A stretch of 33,417 nt of DNA, taken from contig CAUJFU010000372.1 in NCBI GenBank assembly GCA_963169055.1, positions 1 through 33,417 of the forward strand, in the 5' to 3' direction. Below the pieces are notes generated by a model that was not told the DNA's origin, made no database searches, and was given only the letters and a program-made list of their open reading frames with translations. A program made the position numbers and the translations under genes. Each line of letters starts with the position of its first letter. Position 1 is the stretch's first letter. Shown here one piece after another: positions 7,109 to 15,008 of the stretch. Origin of the DNA: Myxococcota bacterium (GTDB taxonomy: Bacteria; Myxococcota_C; UBA6777).

Positions 7109-8749
7109 ATGAGTCAGATGTATCCGCCATCGATGCCTGCGCGTCATGCGCAAGCAGGGGCGTCCTTGTCTTCGGTGTGGTGGCGCGGCTTTGTGTCGTG
7201 CGGTTTTTTGGTGTGTTTGTTGGGGGCTTCGGCGTGGTGGTGGCAGCGCGGGCCGCAGCCGATCCCGTTGGCTTCTGTGGGCGATATCCGTGGTTCGTTG
7301 CTTGGGAAGAACAATGTTCCGCCAGAAGAGTTGTGTGCAGAAGTGCGGGGGGATGGGGATTTTCATGGTGCGTTTCGTGAGGTGGATTGCTTAATTACGA
7401 TCCGACGGGCTTTTCCACGTCTGGGAAAGCAGATGGATGTTTTTTTGTTGCGAAAGCTGCGCGGTTTGCACGAGCGATTGCGCAAAGAGTCCACAGACTG
7501 GCGGACGGTGGCGCGTTGGAAGCATCTGTATATGCTCGGTGCGCGCCTCTATCCCGTCCAAAACGAGCAAGCTGAATATGCGGCCATCCCTGTGTATGAG
7601 GTCAATGGACATCACCTTTCTGTGCCGTTTTGGATCAAGGAAAGCCAACGCCGCGATGTGGGGCCATTGTTGCATCTCGATACGCACAACGATATGCGGG
7701 CTGTACCCAGCCCCAACGCCGTTCTCAAGGCGGTGGATCAGTTGAAGCGCGGTGTGAACGTAAAAGACGCATGGCACACGATCGCACACGCGATCTATGA
7801 TTGTGCGATGCCCGTTGCTGGGGGAGTTTTGACAGCGGGTTATGAGCGAGTGATCTGGGGTAAGCCTTCTTGGAACGGCTACACCGAATTTCTGAATCGG
7901 CGCTTTTTCTTTGGTGTTCCGAAAAAAGGAACACCCACTTTTTTGGCGGACCCGCGTTGGTCGGCAGCCAAAGCCAAAAAACAAGCGCGTGAGCTCAAAG
8001 AAGCGGAGTCCAAACGTTCGCATTATCGGTTGTATTACGATCCGCAGATGGAGCCGAAGAAGCAACCCGTTGGGGTGGGAGATGCGTGGATCACGATCCA
8101 GCCCGCACAGCGGCCTGTTGCGGAGAAGTTCGATCTGTTCCGTCCATTTTGGCTGTCGATCTTGACCTCGGATACCGCCATCACAAGCGTAGGCAAGGGA
8201 GAAGGGGCGCAGATGTTCGCGCAACTGTTGCAAGCGATCCCCAAAGGGCGGTTTACGCTCGATCTCGATCTGGATTATTTCGCCTCGGTGGACTCGACCG
8301 ATCAGTTTAAGCGCACCGCAGGCTCCGACCCCGAGTGGGATCAAGATCTTTTCACCAAGCGCCGCAAGCTGCTCCAGCCGCGTCTTGAGCAATTTCGCAA
8401 TATGTTGATCGCGCTAAAAGCCGAAGGGCGCGTACCTTCGGTGATCACGATCGCCGATTCTACATACATGACCTTTGCGCTCGATAGCGAAGCCGAAGGC
8501 CAGTCCGAATACACTCCGATCGAACACACAGCCCACCTGCGCCTCAAAGTCCGAGAGATCTTCCGCGAAGTCTATGGCGATCAGATCGATCCGTTGCGCG
8601 CTCCCGTTGCCCTTCCAAAAAAGCCCGCCCTACCGAAAAAAACATCGACGATCTCTATCCCTTCGCAGACAACCCCCGCCACGAAAGAGGCCCAAAAGCC
8701 CCGACGAGAGGCCTTTGGCAAGGGACGCCGCAAGATGCCCACCCACTAG
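7109..8749 (+). CDS. Membrane-anchored UPF0489-like protein
   Basis: This 546-residue protein matches the UPF0489 (C5orf22-like) family, which has an arginase-like arrangement of Asp/His motifs but no established reaction. HLDTHNDM is at residues 189-196 and LDLDLDYF at 384-391, the two signature metal-ligand-like blocks. An N-terminal hydrophobic stretch (about 17-38, ending in SAWWW) is a likely uncleaved anchor, placing the domain outside the cytoplasmic membrane. The last 70 residues are Lys/Pro/Thr-rich and probably disordered. I chose ATG 7109 because GGAG lies 4 nt upstream and the anchor then sits near the N-terminus; the frame stays open to 7016. It converges with the outer-membrane protein gene, with only 5 bp between stops. 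Confidence 0.75.
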   Translation: MSQMYPPSMPARHAQAGASLSSVWWRGFVSCGFLVCLLGASAWWWQRGPQPIPLASVGDIRGSLLGKNNVPPEELCAEVRGDGDFHGAFREVDCLITIRRAFPRLGKQMDVFLLRKLRGLHERLRKESTDWRTVARWKHLYMLGARLYPVQNEQAEYAAIPVYEVNGHHLSVPFWIKESQRRDVGPLLHLDTHNDMRAVPSPNAVLKAVDQLKRGVNVKDAWHTIAHAIYDCAMPVAGGVLTAGYERVIWGKPSWNGYTEFLNRRFFFGVPKKGTPTFLADPRWSAAKAKKQARELKEAESKRSHYRLYYDPQMEPKKQPVGVGDAWITIQPAQRPVAEKFDLFRPFWLSILTSDTAITSVGKGEGAQMFAQLLQAIPKGRFTLDLDLDYFASVDSTDQFKRTAGSDPEWDQDLFTKRRKLLQPRLEQFRNMLIALKAEGRVPSVITIADSTYMTFALDSEAEGQSEYTPIEHTAHLRLKVREIFREVYGDQIDPLRAPVALPKKPALPKKTSTISIPSQTTPATKEAQKPRREAFGKGRRKMPTH

Positions 8750-8754
8750 AGGAC

Positions 8755-9657
8755 TTAACGGGAGCCAAAAGACAGGACGAATTGCGCACCTGAAAGCGTG
8801 CCTTTTTTGTCGCTGCCGTCAAAGGCGATCATGGCGATCATGCGCAGATCGAGGGCATATTGACCGAAGGGGATGCGCATCCCCAAACCCACTTCGAGGG
8901 GGAAATACAACGCTTCGATTTGTGTGCGTTGATCGTGCATCTGTGTGTACAAGATCCCGATCCCCACGCTCAACATAAACGATCCCAAAAAGCCCCCTGC
9001 TGTCGCGCTGGCTTTGACCATCCATGCGTCGATCTCGGAAACTTGGTAAAAGAGGGCTTGCCCATAATGAGCATCCCCGATGCCAAACATCAGATCGCCC
9101 GTCAGAAAAAAGCCGTAAGCTTGAAAGCCCACACGTCCGCCAATTCCCCACACAGACAGAGCGACAGGGAGCGTTCCCGGGCCTCCGCTTTGTGTGGAGG
9201 GGTCGTAGGCCGCACTCAAGGGGCCTGTTTCAAAGCTCCACCACAATCGAAAGTGGCGCGGAGGTTGGTTTACGCGAAAAGGAGCGGGGGTGGGTGGGGG
9301 CTTGTTTTGAGGGGGACGTTGAAGGAGAAGGTCTCGGATCTGAAGCAGATCTTGCCCCGCGCTGTAGGCAAAACAAGCGGGTCTTCTTTGAAAGGTCGCG
9401 GCGAGTTGTGCTTCGTAACGATCGGTTGGAGCGCGTGGATCGGCCTTGCGTTCGTTGGCGAGCGCGCTGAGCAAGGTTTTGTAGTGCTGCAACAGCAAAA
9501 GGCAGTAGACATCGGGTTCACGATAGGGATCGGGGATCGCTTGGCAAGGAAAGGCGTGAAAGAGTATTTCGCCCAAGAGTCCGTAAAAAAAGAACGTTGC
9601 TCGCCATGTACGTTGTTGAAAAAGGCGGTGGGTTGGAGCGGATGGGTTCTTTGGCAA
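8755..9657 (-). CDS. Outer-membrane barrel-like protein, paralogue 1
   Basis: I do not recognise a named family. With a TTG start at 9657 (AGGAG 8 nt upstream) the protein has 300 residues and gains a plausible signal peptide: Arg-rich start, FFFYGLLGEILFHAF core, cleavage after PCQA. The frame itself is open to 9861, but that would overlap the upstream gene. The N-terminal third is helical and Arg/Gln/Pro-rich. From about residue 140 alternating strands such as LWWSFETGP and GRVGFQAYGFFLTGDLMFG suggest a transmembrane or lipocalin-like barrel. The strand block matches the neighbour at 9767-10630 (GRWGYAGNGFLITGDLFYA), so the two are tandem paralogues. It ends with a terminal aromatic/Arg pair (FGSR). 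Confidence 0.65.
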   Translation of the reverse strand: MPKNPSAPTHRLFQQRTWRATFFFYGLLGEILFHAFPCQAIPDPYREPDVYCLLLLQHYKTLLSALANERKADPRAPTDRYEAQLAATFQRRPACFAYSAGQDLLQIRDLLLQRPPQNKPPPTPAPFRVNQPPRHFRLWWSFETGPLSAAYDPSTQSGGPGTLPVALSVWGIGGRVGFQAYGFFLTGDLMFGIGDAHYGQALFYQVSEIDAWMVKASATAGGFLGSFMLSVGIGILYTQMHDQRTQIEALYFPLEVGLGMRIPFGQYALDLRMIAMIAFDGSDKKGTLSGAQFVLSFGSR

Positions 9658-9766
9658 AGTCTGCGCTCCTAATAGATCGGTGGTCTTTGAGGGGCCGTTG
9701 AGCGTAGGGTTGGAATGAAGCAGCAAAGAACCGCCAAAAGCTCGTCGGGTGGGGCTGTTGTGGGGG

Positions 9767-10630
9767 TTAGAGGCTGCTGACCACAAGGTTGATGCGTACG
9801 CTGGTTGCGAAGGCGTTGCGTTCGATATCGTACGCAAGGCTATTGACAAATCGCACACCAAGGCTGGTGGTGCGGAAGTTAAAGCGCAAGGTCATCCCCA
9901 CTTCAAAGGGAACGTGGATGCCCGGGCTATCGAGTCCTTGGGCTCCGATCACGTTCAGACCAGTTCCTGCTTCGAGGGTAAAGTAGGGGTTAAACATATA
10001 TCCGAAGGTCGCGCCAAATTGGAGCATAAAGCTCTCTGCGCCTGTGGCATAAAAGAGATCTCCCGTGATCAAAAACCCATTACCTGCGTATCCCCAACGT
10101 CCGCCTAACAAAAACCCTGTGAAGTTAAAGGGGCGGATACCTTGGGGGAGTTGATTGATCTGGCCCATCGGCATGTAAAAATGCAGATACGCTCCAAGTT
10201 CAACGCTCCACCAAAACCGACTGCGTTTGAGGTTCATCTCCATCGCGGAGCGATATCCGTATTTGGCGGCCTCTTTGGCATCTCGCTCTTTTTGGGGGAG
10301 TTTTTTCAGCTTTTTTTGTTCTGCATCTTGGCGGACACGGAGTTCGACTTTTTTGCGGCGTTCGATCAGAGAAAGGCCCGAACGCGAAGCAAAACAAGAA
10401 GGGAATTCTTTTTCGACACGGCGCAAGGCGGAGAGGTTGCGCGGCCATGTACTGCGTGGGGCGAGCCAGCGTTCGATTTGGGAGAGCGCGTCTTGGTAGG
10501 TTTGTAGGACTTGTGTGCAGGGGATCTCTGCGATGGCGTTGTCGGTTGCGGGTTGGGTGGGGGTCTCTGCTTGGGCGAACAGAGGAACCGTCAAAAAAAA
10601 GACAAACAGGGGAAAAGCAAGAAATCGCAT
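9767..10630 (-). CDS. Outer-membrane barrel-like protein, paralogue 2
   Basis: This 287-residue protein starts at ATG 10630, with GAGG 5-6 nt upstream. It has a clear signal peptide: MRFLAFPLFVFFLTVPLFAQA. Residues 60-140 are charged and helical with a Lys/Glu/Arg coiled-coil stretch. The C-terminal half has alternating amphipathic strands (FWWSVELGAYLHFYMP, GRWGYAGNGFLITGDLFYA, SFMLQFGATFGYMFNPYFTLEAG). This is typical of uncharacterised Myxococcota-type outer-membrane proteins. It is homologous to the next leftward gene, 109 bp away, and the pair probably forms one transcript. A strong leftward terminator about 180 bp upstream suggests its transcription may be controlled by read-through. 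Function is unknown. Confidence 0.75.
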   Translation of the reverse strand: MRFLAFPLFVFFLTVPLFAQAETPTQPATDNAIAEIPCTQVLQTYQDALSQIERWLAPRSTWPRNLSALRRVEKEFPSCFASRSGLSLIERRKKVELRVRQDAEQKKLKKLPQKERDAKEAAKYGYRSAMEMNLKRSRFWWSVELGAYLHFYMPMGQINQLPQGIRPFNFTGFLLGGRWGYAGNGFLITGDLFYATGAESFMLQFGATFGYMFNPYFTLEAGTGLNVIGAQGLDSPGIHVPFEVGMTLRFNFRTTSLGVRFVNSLAYDIERNAFATSVRINLVVSSL

Positions 10631-10811
10631 ACTTACCTCGGAGGATTCTTTTTTTTGTAGGCAAGAGAGGCGGAGCATCGTATTGAGCCGCTTGGGTAGG
10701 CTAACAAAGCCAAGCGGCAAGATCAAGGCTGTCGAAGGAGGGCGGTAGAAGGAGGTGAGGGGATTGTGCAGCGTGTGGCGGGTGTACGGCTTGCTTTGGG
10801 CGTGGTGAGGA

Positions 10812-10873
10812 TAAAAAAAAGCCGTTGTGAATAGGAAGTGGTGAGGGGAACACACTTGCTACACAACGGCTTT
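10812..10873 (-). terminator. Intrinsic terminator or attenuator, leftward
   Basis: AAAGCCGTTGTG (10818-10829) and CACAACGGCTTT (10862-10873) form a perfect 12-bp inverted repeat with a 32-nt loop. On the minus strand the stem is followed by an uninterrupted run of eight T. There is no coding gene immediately upstream in that direction, so it would end a leader or small RNA. Confidence 0.7.
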
Positions 10874-11148
10874 GTCGATCTGGTTCGTGATTGTTCATCG
10901 GACGGGAGAGGGGGAGCCCGTAAAAAATGAGACAACGAACCAGGGGCGAAGATGAGTGAACGCTCGATCAGAAGTAGGGTCCGAGAAAGCGGCTCATTTG
11001 CGACAAACACGAGACTTGCTCGAACGGAGGGGAACGTTCATAGTGGCAAGCGCGGTTTATCCGCCCACGTCTGCAAGAAGATGGAGTGAAGAGGGGGTCA
11101 TCTTCTTGTGGACGGTGGCGTGTTGGGCATGATCTGTTCCTAAAACGA
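10812..11148 (-). ncRNA. Candidate leader or small RNA upstream of the paralogue 2 gene
   Basis: The stretch has a candidate leftward promoter at its right end and a strong terminator at its left end, and contains no credible coding frame. Inside it, CTGGTTCGT (10880-10888) pairs with ACGAACCAG (10935-10943), and smaller inverted repeats occur. The predicted transcript is about 337 nt. It resembles no small RNA family that I can recognise by eye. Confidence 0.35.
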
Positions 11149-11154
11149 AGACTC

Positions 11155-11183
11155 TTTTTAAGTCATTGTATTTGTTGTGTAAA
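11155..11183 (-). promoter_or_regulatory. Candidate leftward sigma-70 promoter
   Basis: On the minus strand TTTACA (11183-11178) is separated by 17 nt from TAAAAA (11160-11155) in a locally AT-rich patch. It would drive the candidate leader RNA and, on read-through, the outer-membrane protein genes. Confidence 0.35.
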
Positions 11184-11189
11184 ATATTT

Positions 11190-11436
11190 TTTTACAGATG
11201 AAAAGGAATCACATAAGTACGGAGGCGGTGGGGGCTTTTTGGGGGAAGATATGGTTTTTTCACCACAGATGAGAGCCACTGTTTGGGGAGACTTGGTGGG
11301 GTGTTGGCTTTGGGCGGGGAGGCAAGGTAAGGTGCGTGCGGAGGAAGAAAAGTCGAAGATGCTTGATTTTTCTGGTGGAAAGGCAGGTTCTGTTGTGAGG
11401 AAAAAGACAAGTTGAGCGGATTTCGATCGAGCGTGG
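11190..11436. other. Non-coding stretch, no gene seen
   Basis: Open frames here lack ribosome binding sites and have composition unlike the neighbouring genes. I see no RNA gene or repeat in this stretch. Confidence 0.5.
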
Positions 11437-11464
11437 TTGTTTTACCATGCTATCGTGGTGTATA
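11437..11464 (+). promoter_or_regulatory. Candidate promoter of the sigma-54 activator gene
   Basis: TTGTTT (11437-11442) and TGTATA (11459-11464) are 16 bp apart. The -10 box lies in an imperfect palindrome, GTGGTGTATATACCAC (11455-11470). This could be a regulator site; it is a weak call. Confidence 0.3.
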
Positions 11465-11536
11465 TACCACAGAAAAAAAGCAGGGCATCTTGTGGAGATC
11501 GAGCGAGAGGGTGGCTGGAGGTGAAAGGAGAGGGAG

Positions 11537-13219
11537 ATGCGGATCTTGGTGGTAGACGACGATCGCTATACGCAGCGGTTGATCGAGGTGATGTGCCAAG
11601 GAGCGGGTTGGGAGGTGTGTTTTGCGTCGAATGGGCAAGAAGCTTTGGAAGTTTTGGATCGAGATCAGGATGCGATCCACCTTGTATTATCGGACGTGAT
11701 GATGCCGTTGATGGGCGGGGAAGCGCTGTTGGAAGCCTTGCGAGAGCGGATGCCTGATCTTCCTGTGGTCGTGATGACATCACACGGAAGCATTGATAGT
11801 GCGGTGCATTTTTTGAAGGCGGGGGCAGTGGATTATATCCCCAAGCCAGTTCACAAGGAGGTGTTGCTGCATCGTTTGCGGACGGTGTTGGGGACGCATC
11901 AGTTGGCCGAAGAGAACTCGCAGCTACGGCGGGAGCTGGGGCAGCGCAAGGAACTCAGCCACATTATTGGTCAATCGCCTCGGTTGATGGATATCTTGAA
12001 GAAGTTGCCTTCGATCGCGAAGACGGACGCTTCGGTGGTGATTTATGGAGAGTCGGGGACAGGGAAAGAACTGATCGCGCAGGCGATTCATGCGTTGAGT
12101 GCGCGAGCTTCGATGGTGACGGTGAACTGTGGTGCTTTGCCGGAACAATTGTTGGAGAGCGAGCTTTTCGGTTACAAGAAGGGGGCGTTTACGGATGCGT
12201 CGAGAGATCACGATGGTTTGGTGAAAGAAGCGGATCGGGGAACGTTGTTTTTGGATGAGATTGGGGAGATATCGTTGGGGGTACAGGTCAAGCTTTTGCG
12301 ATTTTTACAACAGAAAGAGTATAAACCGTTGGGGAGCGTGCAGACGCAGAGGGCGGATGTTCGGTTTATTTCAGCGACGAATCGGGATCTGTGGATGGAG
12401 ACGAGAGCAGGTCGATTTCGAGAGGATCTGTATTATCGCTTGAATATCATTCCGATCAGGCTGCCATCGTTGCGGGAGCGTCGAGAGGATATCCCGTTGT
12501 TGGCGAGGTATTTTTTGCGGCGTGCGATCAAGGAAACAGGGCGGACAGGCGTGCAGATCGAGGCCCAAGCGATGCAGCGATTGCAGCGGTATGATTGGCC
12601 GGGGAATATCCGCGAATTGGAAAATAAGATCATGCAGTTGGTGGTGATGAGCGAAGAAGATACCATCCGTGCGGAGGCGATCCATTGGCCCGAAGCGCGA
12701 GCATACGGGATGGGACTGGTGTCGGCTGCGTTGGGTGGGCATCCATCTCCTGCACCTGTATCGTCCTATTCATCGGCTTCATCGGTTCGTTTGTCTTCTG
12801 TGTTAACCCCCTTGCCGTCTGGGATCAAGGAAGAGGCGTACGCTGCGCCTCAAGGGTTGATAGGTTCGATAGGTTCGATGTTTTCGACGGAAAAGGAAGA
12901 TGCGTTGTCTTTGGGGGTGGCAGAATCCCCGCACGGTCGGGTGGGGGTCTCGTTGCTGGCGGTAGGAGCAGACGAGCGAGACGGAGCGATGGGGGCGGAT
13001 ATATGGGAAAAACAAGAGATCGTGGGTGGCGAGAGGATCTTGCCTTTTCGGGAGGCAAAGTCGCGGATGGTGGAGCATTTTGAGCGAGAGTATTTGACGC
13101 AGATCTTGCGTGCTTGTCGGGGGAATCTTTCGCAAGCAGCAAGGGCGTCAGGGATGGATCGCAAGAATCTTTGGGAGAAGATCAAACGTTATGGGATCGA
13201 GGCGCAGGATTTTGCTTGA
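11537..13219 (+). CDS. Sigma-54-dependent response regulator (NtrC family)
   Basis: This 560-residue enhancer-binding activator remodels sigma-54 RNA polymerase. The receiver domain (1-120) is intact: acidic D7-D9, phosphoacceptor D53, T81 and K103. The AAA+ domain (about 140-375) has Walker A GESGTGKE at 171-178, GTLFLDEIG at 235-243 and the R-finger region FREDLYYRL. The sigma-54-contacting loop reads GAFTDA (216-221), not the usual GAFTGA. A Ser/Pro/Gly-rich linker of about 110 residues precedes a Fis-type helix-turn-helix (NLSQAARASGMDRKNLWEKI) near the C-terminus. The GGAGAGGGAG tract upstream of the ATG is a good ribosome binding site. No sensor kinase gene is adjacent, so its partner is elsewhere. 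Confidence 0.95.
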   Translation: MRILVVDDDRYTQRLIEVMCQGAGWEVCFASNGQEALEVLDRDQDAIHLVLSDVMMPLMGGEALLEALRERMPDLPVVVMTSHGSIDSAVHFLKAGAVDYIPKPVHKEVLLHRLRTVLGTHQLAEENSQLRRELGQRKELSHIIGQSPRLMDILKKLPSIAKTDASVVIYGESGTGKELIAQAIHALSARASMVTVNCGALPEQLLESELFGYKKGAFTDASRDHDGLVKEADRGTLFLDEIGEISLGVQVKLLRFLQQKEYKPLGSVQTQRADVRFISATNRDLWMETRAGRFREDLYYRLNIIPIRLPSLRERREDIPLLARYFLRRAIKETGRTGVQIEAQAMQRLQRYDWPGNIRELENKIMQLVVMSEEDTIRAEAIHWPEARAYGMGLVSAALGGHPSPAPVSSYSSASSVRLSSVLTPLPSGIKEEAYAAPQGLIGSIGSMFSTEKEDALSLGVAESPHGRVGVSLLAVGADERDGAMGADIWEKQEIVGGERILPFREAKSRMVEHFEREYLTQILRACRGNLSQAARASGMDRKNLWEKIKRYGIEAQDFA

Positions 13220-13367
13220 AGCAAGGCGATCACTTGGTTATGATGCGCGCCTCTTTGCGTGGAAAGAATGGCTTTCGCACACACACAAGGCGCATGGCGT
13301 GGTCGAATGTGTTACGTAAAGTACGGATACAGCGCAAAAAAAGAATCAAACCATGAGGAGAGAACGC

Positions 13368-13655
13368 ATGCTGTTTTGTTATAAATGCAAGAAAGAACTT
13401 CCCGAGGACGAGGTGCGCTTTTTACAGCGGCGCGATACCTGCGTGCATTGTGGAGCGGACTTACGCTGTTGTAAGAACTGCCGTTTTTGGGACGATAATG
13501 CTTCGTTGTGCCGCGAAGGTGTGGGTGACTTTATTCGAGATCGAGAGAAGGCGAATTTTTGTGGTCAATTTACGTTCGACAAAGACCGCAAAGCGCCAGA
13601 GTTCGATAAGGCAGCGGAAGCAAAAAAGCGTCTGGAGGCGCTTTTCAAAAAGTGA
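13368..13655 (+). CDS. Small zinc-ribbon protein
   Basis: This 95-residue cytoplasmic protein starts CYKCKKEL after MLF. It continues with CVHCGADLRCCKNCRFW and later Cys residues in LCREGV and NFCGQF. Paired CxxC knuckles indicate one or two structural zinc sites. The C-terminal 30 residues are Lys/Glu/Ala-rich and helical. I chose ATG 13368 because AGGAGA lies 6-7 nt upstream; the ATG at 13353 lacks such a site. Proteins of this layout are common in related bacteria but their role is not established; nucleic-acid or protein binding is a guess. It stands alone, 148 bp after the sigma-54 activator gene and convergent with minC. Confidence 0.8.
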   Translation: MLFCYKCKKELPEDEVRFLQRRDTCVHCGADLRCCKNCRFWDDNASLCREGVGDFIRDREKANFCGQFTFDKDRKAPEFDKAAEAKKRLEALFKK

Positions 13656-13685
13656 CAGGGGCCGTCTTTGCGGTACGGAGCGGGG

Positions 13686-15008
13686 TCAGGGGTGGGTTTT
13701 GGGGACTTCGTGGGGAAATTTGCCTTGGTAGTTCTTGACTTCGATCTGATGGTGTTGGTTGAGGAAAGCGACTTCGGTGTCAACGCGCTGTTTGTTGCGT
13801 CCGTCAGCGGGGGGGGAGACAGCGATCTGGTTGCCAAGGCGAAGCTGCATGGGGTTAAGCTCGAAGGCTGCGATAATCGCGTGATCGTTGCCTTCGGAGC
13901 CTGCGTGGGCGATACCGCGCAGGCTTCCAAAGATGATGATATCGCCCGTTGCACGGATCTCTGCGCCCGGGTTCACGTCTCCAAACACCCAAACATCGCC
14001 TTCTAGATCAAGACGAGTTCCTGCGCGGCATGTACGCATAATTCGATGAACTTGTCGTCCTGCTGATGAAGAGGTATCGATCTCTGCGTGTGGGGAATGG
14101 TTGCGAGTGTTGTCTTCGTGAGTGGTTTCTGAGAGGTCGGAGGCAAAGGGCATCAAGGTATCGGGGAGGTTGTCGAGAACGTGATCTTCTTCGTAGGGAG
14201 CGGTGTCACGGCGAGCGTGAGGAGAGGCAGGTTCGTAAGCGGGTTGTTTGGCGGCAAGGCGTTCGGAGAGCGAGGCGCGTCGCGGAGGGGGAGTGTTGTG
14301 GTGTGCGGGTTCGGAAGGATGCAAAGAAGTCGGAGCGACGGTCTGTTGCGCGGAACGCGAGTGGGGATGAGGAGGTGTTGCAGCGGGTCGGTGTGCGGGG
14401 TAGTCTGCGGTGGGGGTGGAGGCGACAGCGGGTGAGTAGGCGTGTAGTGTGGGAGCAGGAGTGTGATGTTTGTGCCCCTGTGGCGTCGGGGTGGGAGTGT
14501 GGTGTTTGTGTCCCTGTGATGCGGGGAGCGAGGAGATCGGGCGGTTGTAGGCGGAGGAAGCCAAGATATCGGTTTGCATGGGAGGCAAAGATTCTTCTTG
14601 AAAAGAAGAAAGAGGAGGAAGCGGCGAGGCAGGTTGGATGATCTGGTTTTGCGATTTAATATGGATAGGGAGTCCGAAGGCTTCTTCGAGAAAGTCTTCG
14701 AGGGCGGAAGGTGCGAGGTCGACGCGTTGGAGTCGGATCTCAAAGCGCTCGAGGATGCGTTTGATCTCGGAGAGTTGGAGCCGATCGATGGGGCGTTCCC
14801 CAAAGTTGAGCCGGACAGCGACGCCGTGAACCATGGTTTGATTTTGGGAGAGCAGAGCTTGGAGATCGCGCAACAGAGAAGTGAGGGGTGCTTCTTCGTC
14901 GAGAAGGATCTCGAGAGCGCCCGGGCGTCCTTTGATGTGGACGGTGTGTTGTTCGTTGCGCGGAGCGCTGCCAAAGGGCGTTTTGGGGGTTTCGCGTTCA
15001 AACAGCAT
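13686..15008 (-). CDS. minC: Septum site-determining protein MinC, long-linker form
   Basis: This 440-residue protein has a C-terminal MinC beta-helix domain (about residues 318-410) with GDVWVFGDVNPGAEIRATGDIIIFGSLRG-type motif order and HAGSEGNDHAIIAAFELNPMQLRLG. That domain binds MinD and antagonises FtsZ bundling at the poles. Residues 1-130 resemble the MinC N-terminal domain (VHIKGRPGALEILLDEE). Between them is a Pro/His/Ser-rich linker of roughly 190 residues, far longer than in E. coli MinC (231 residues in all). It contains a duplicated QGHKHHTP unit. The ATG at 15008 overlaps the stop of the upstream acylase gene by 1 nt (TGATG), with GAGG just upstream. No minD or minE lies in the window. 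The last 30 residues follow no known domain. Confidence 0.88.
   Translation of the reverse strand: MLFERETPKTPFGSAPRNEQHTVHIKGRPGALEILLDEEAPLTSLLRDLQALLSQNQTMVHGVAVRLNFGERPIDRLQLSEIKRILERFEIRLQRVDLAPSALEDFLEEAFGLPIHIKSQNQIIQPASPLPPLSSFQEESLPPMQTDILASSAYNRPISSLPASQGHKHHTPTPTPQGHKHHTPAPTLHAYSPAVASTPTADYPAHRPAATPPHPHSRSAQQTVAPTSLHPSEPAHHNTPPPRRASLSERLAAKQPAYEPASPHARRDTAPYEEDHVLDNLPDTLMPFASDLSETTHEDNTRNHSPHAEIDTSSSAGRQVHRIMRTCRAGTRLDLEGDVWVFGDVNPGAEIRATGDIIIFGSLRGIAHAGSEGNDHAIIAAFELNPMQLRLGNQIAVSPPADGRNKQRVDTEVAFLNQHHQIEVKNYQGKFPHEVPKTHP

Noticed and set aside
11086..11415. Rightward 109-codon frame in the gap before the sigma-54 activator
   Set aside because: No ribosome binding site, low-complexity Gly/Lys content, and it crosses the AT-rich promoter region.
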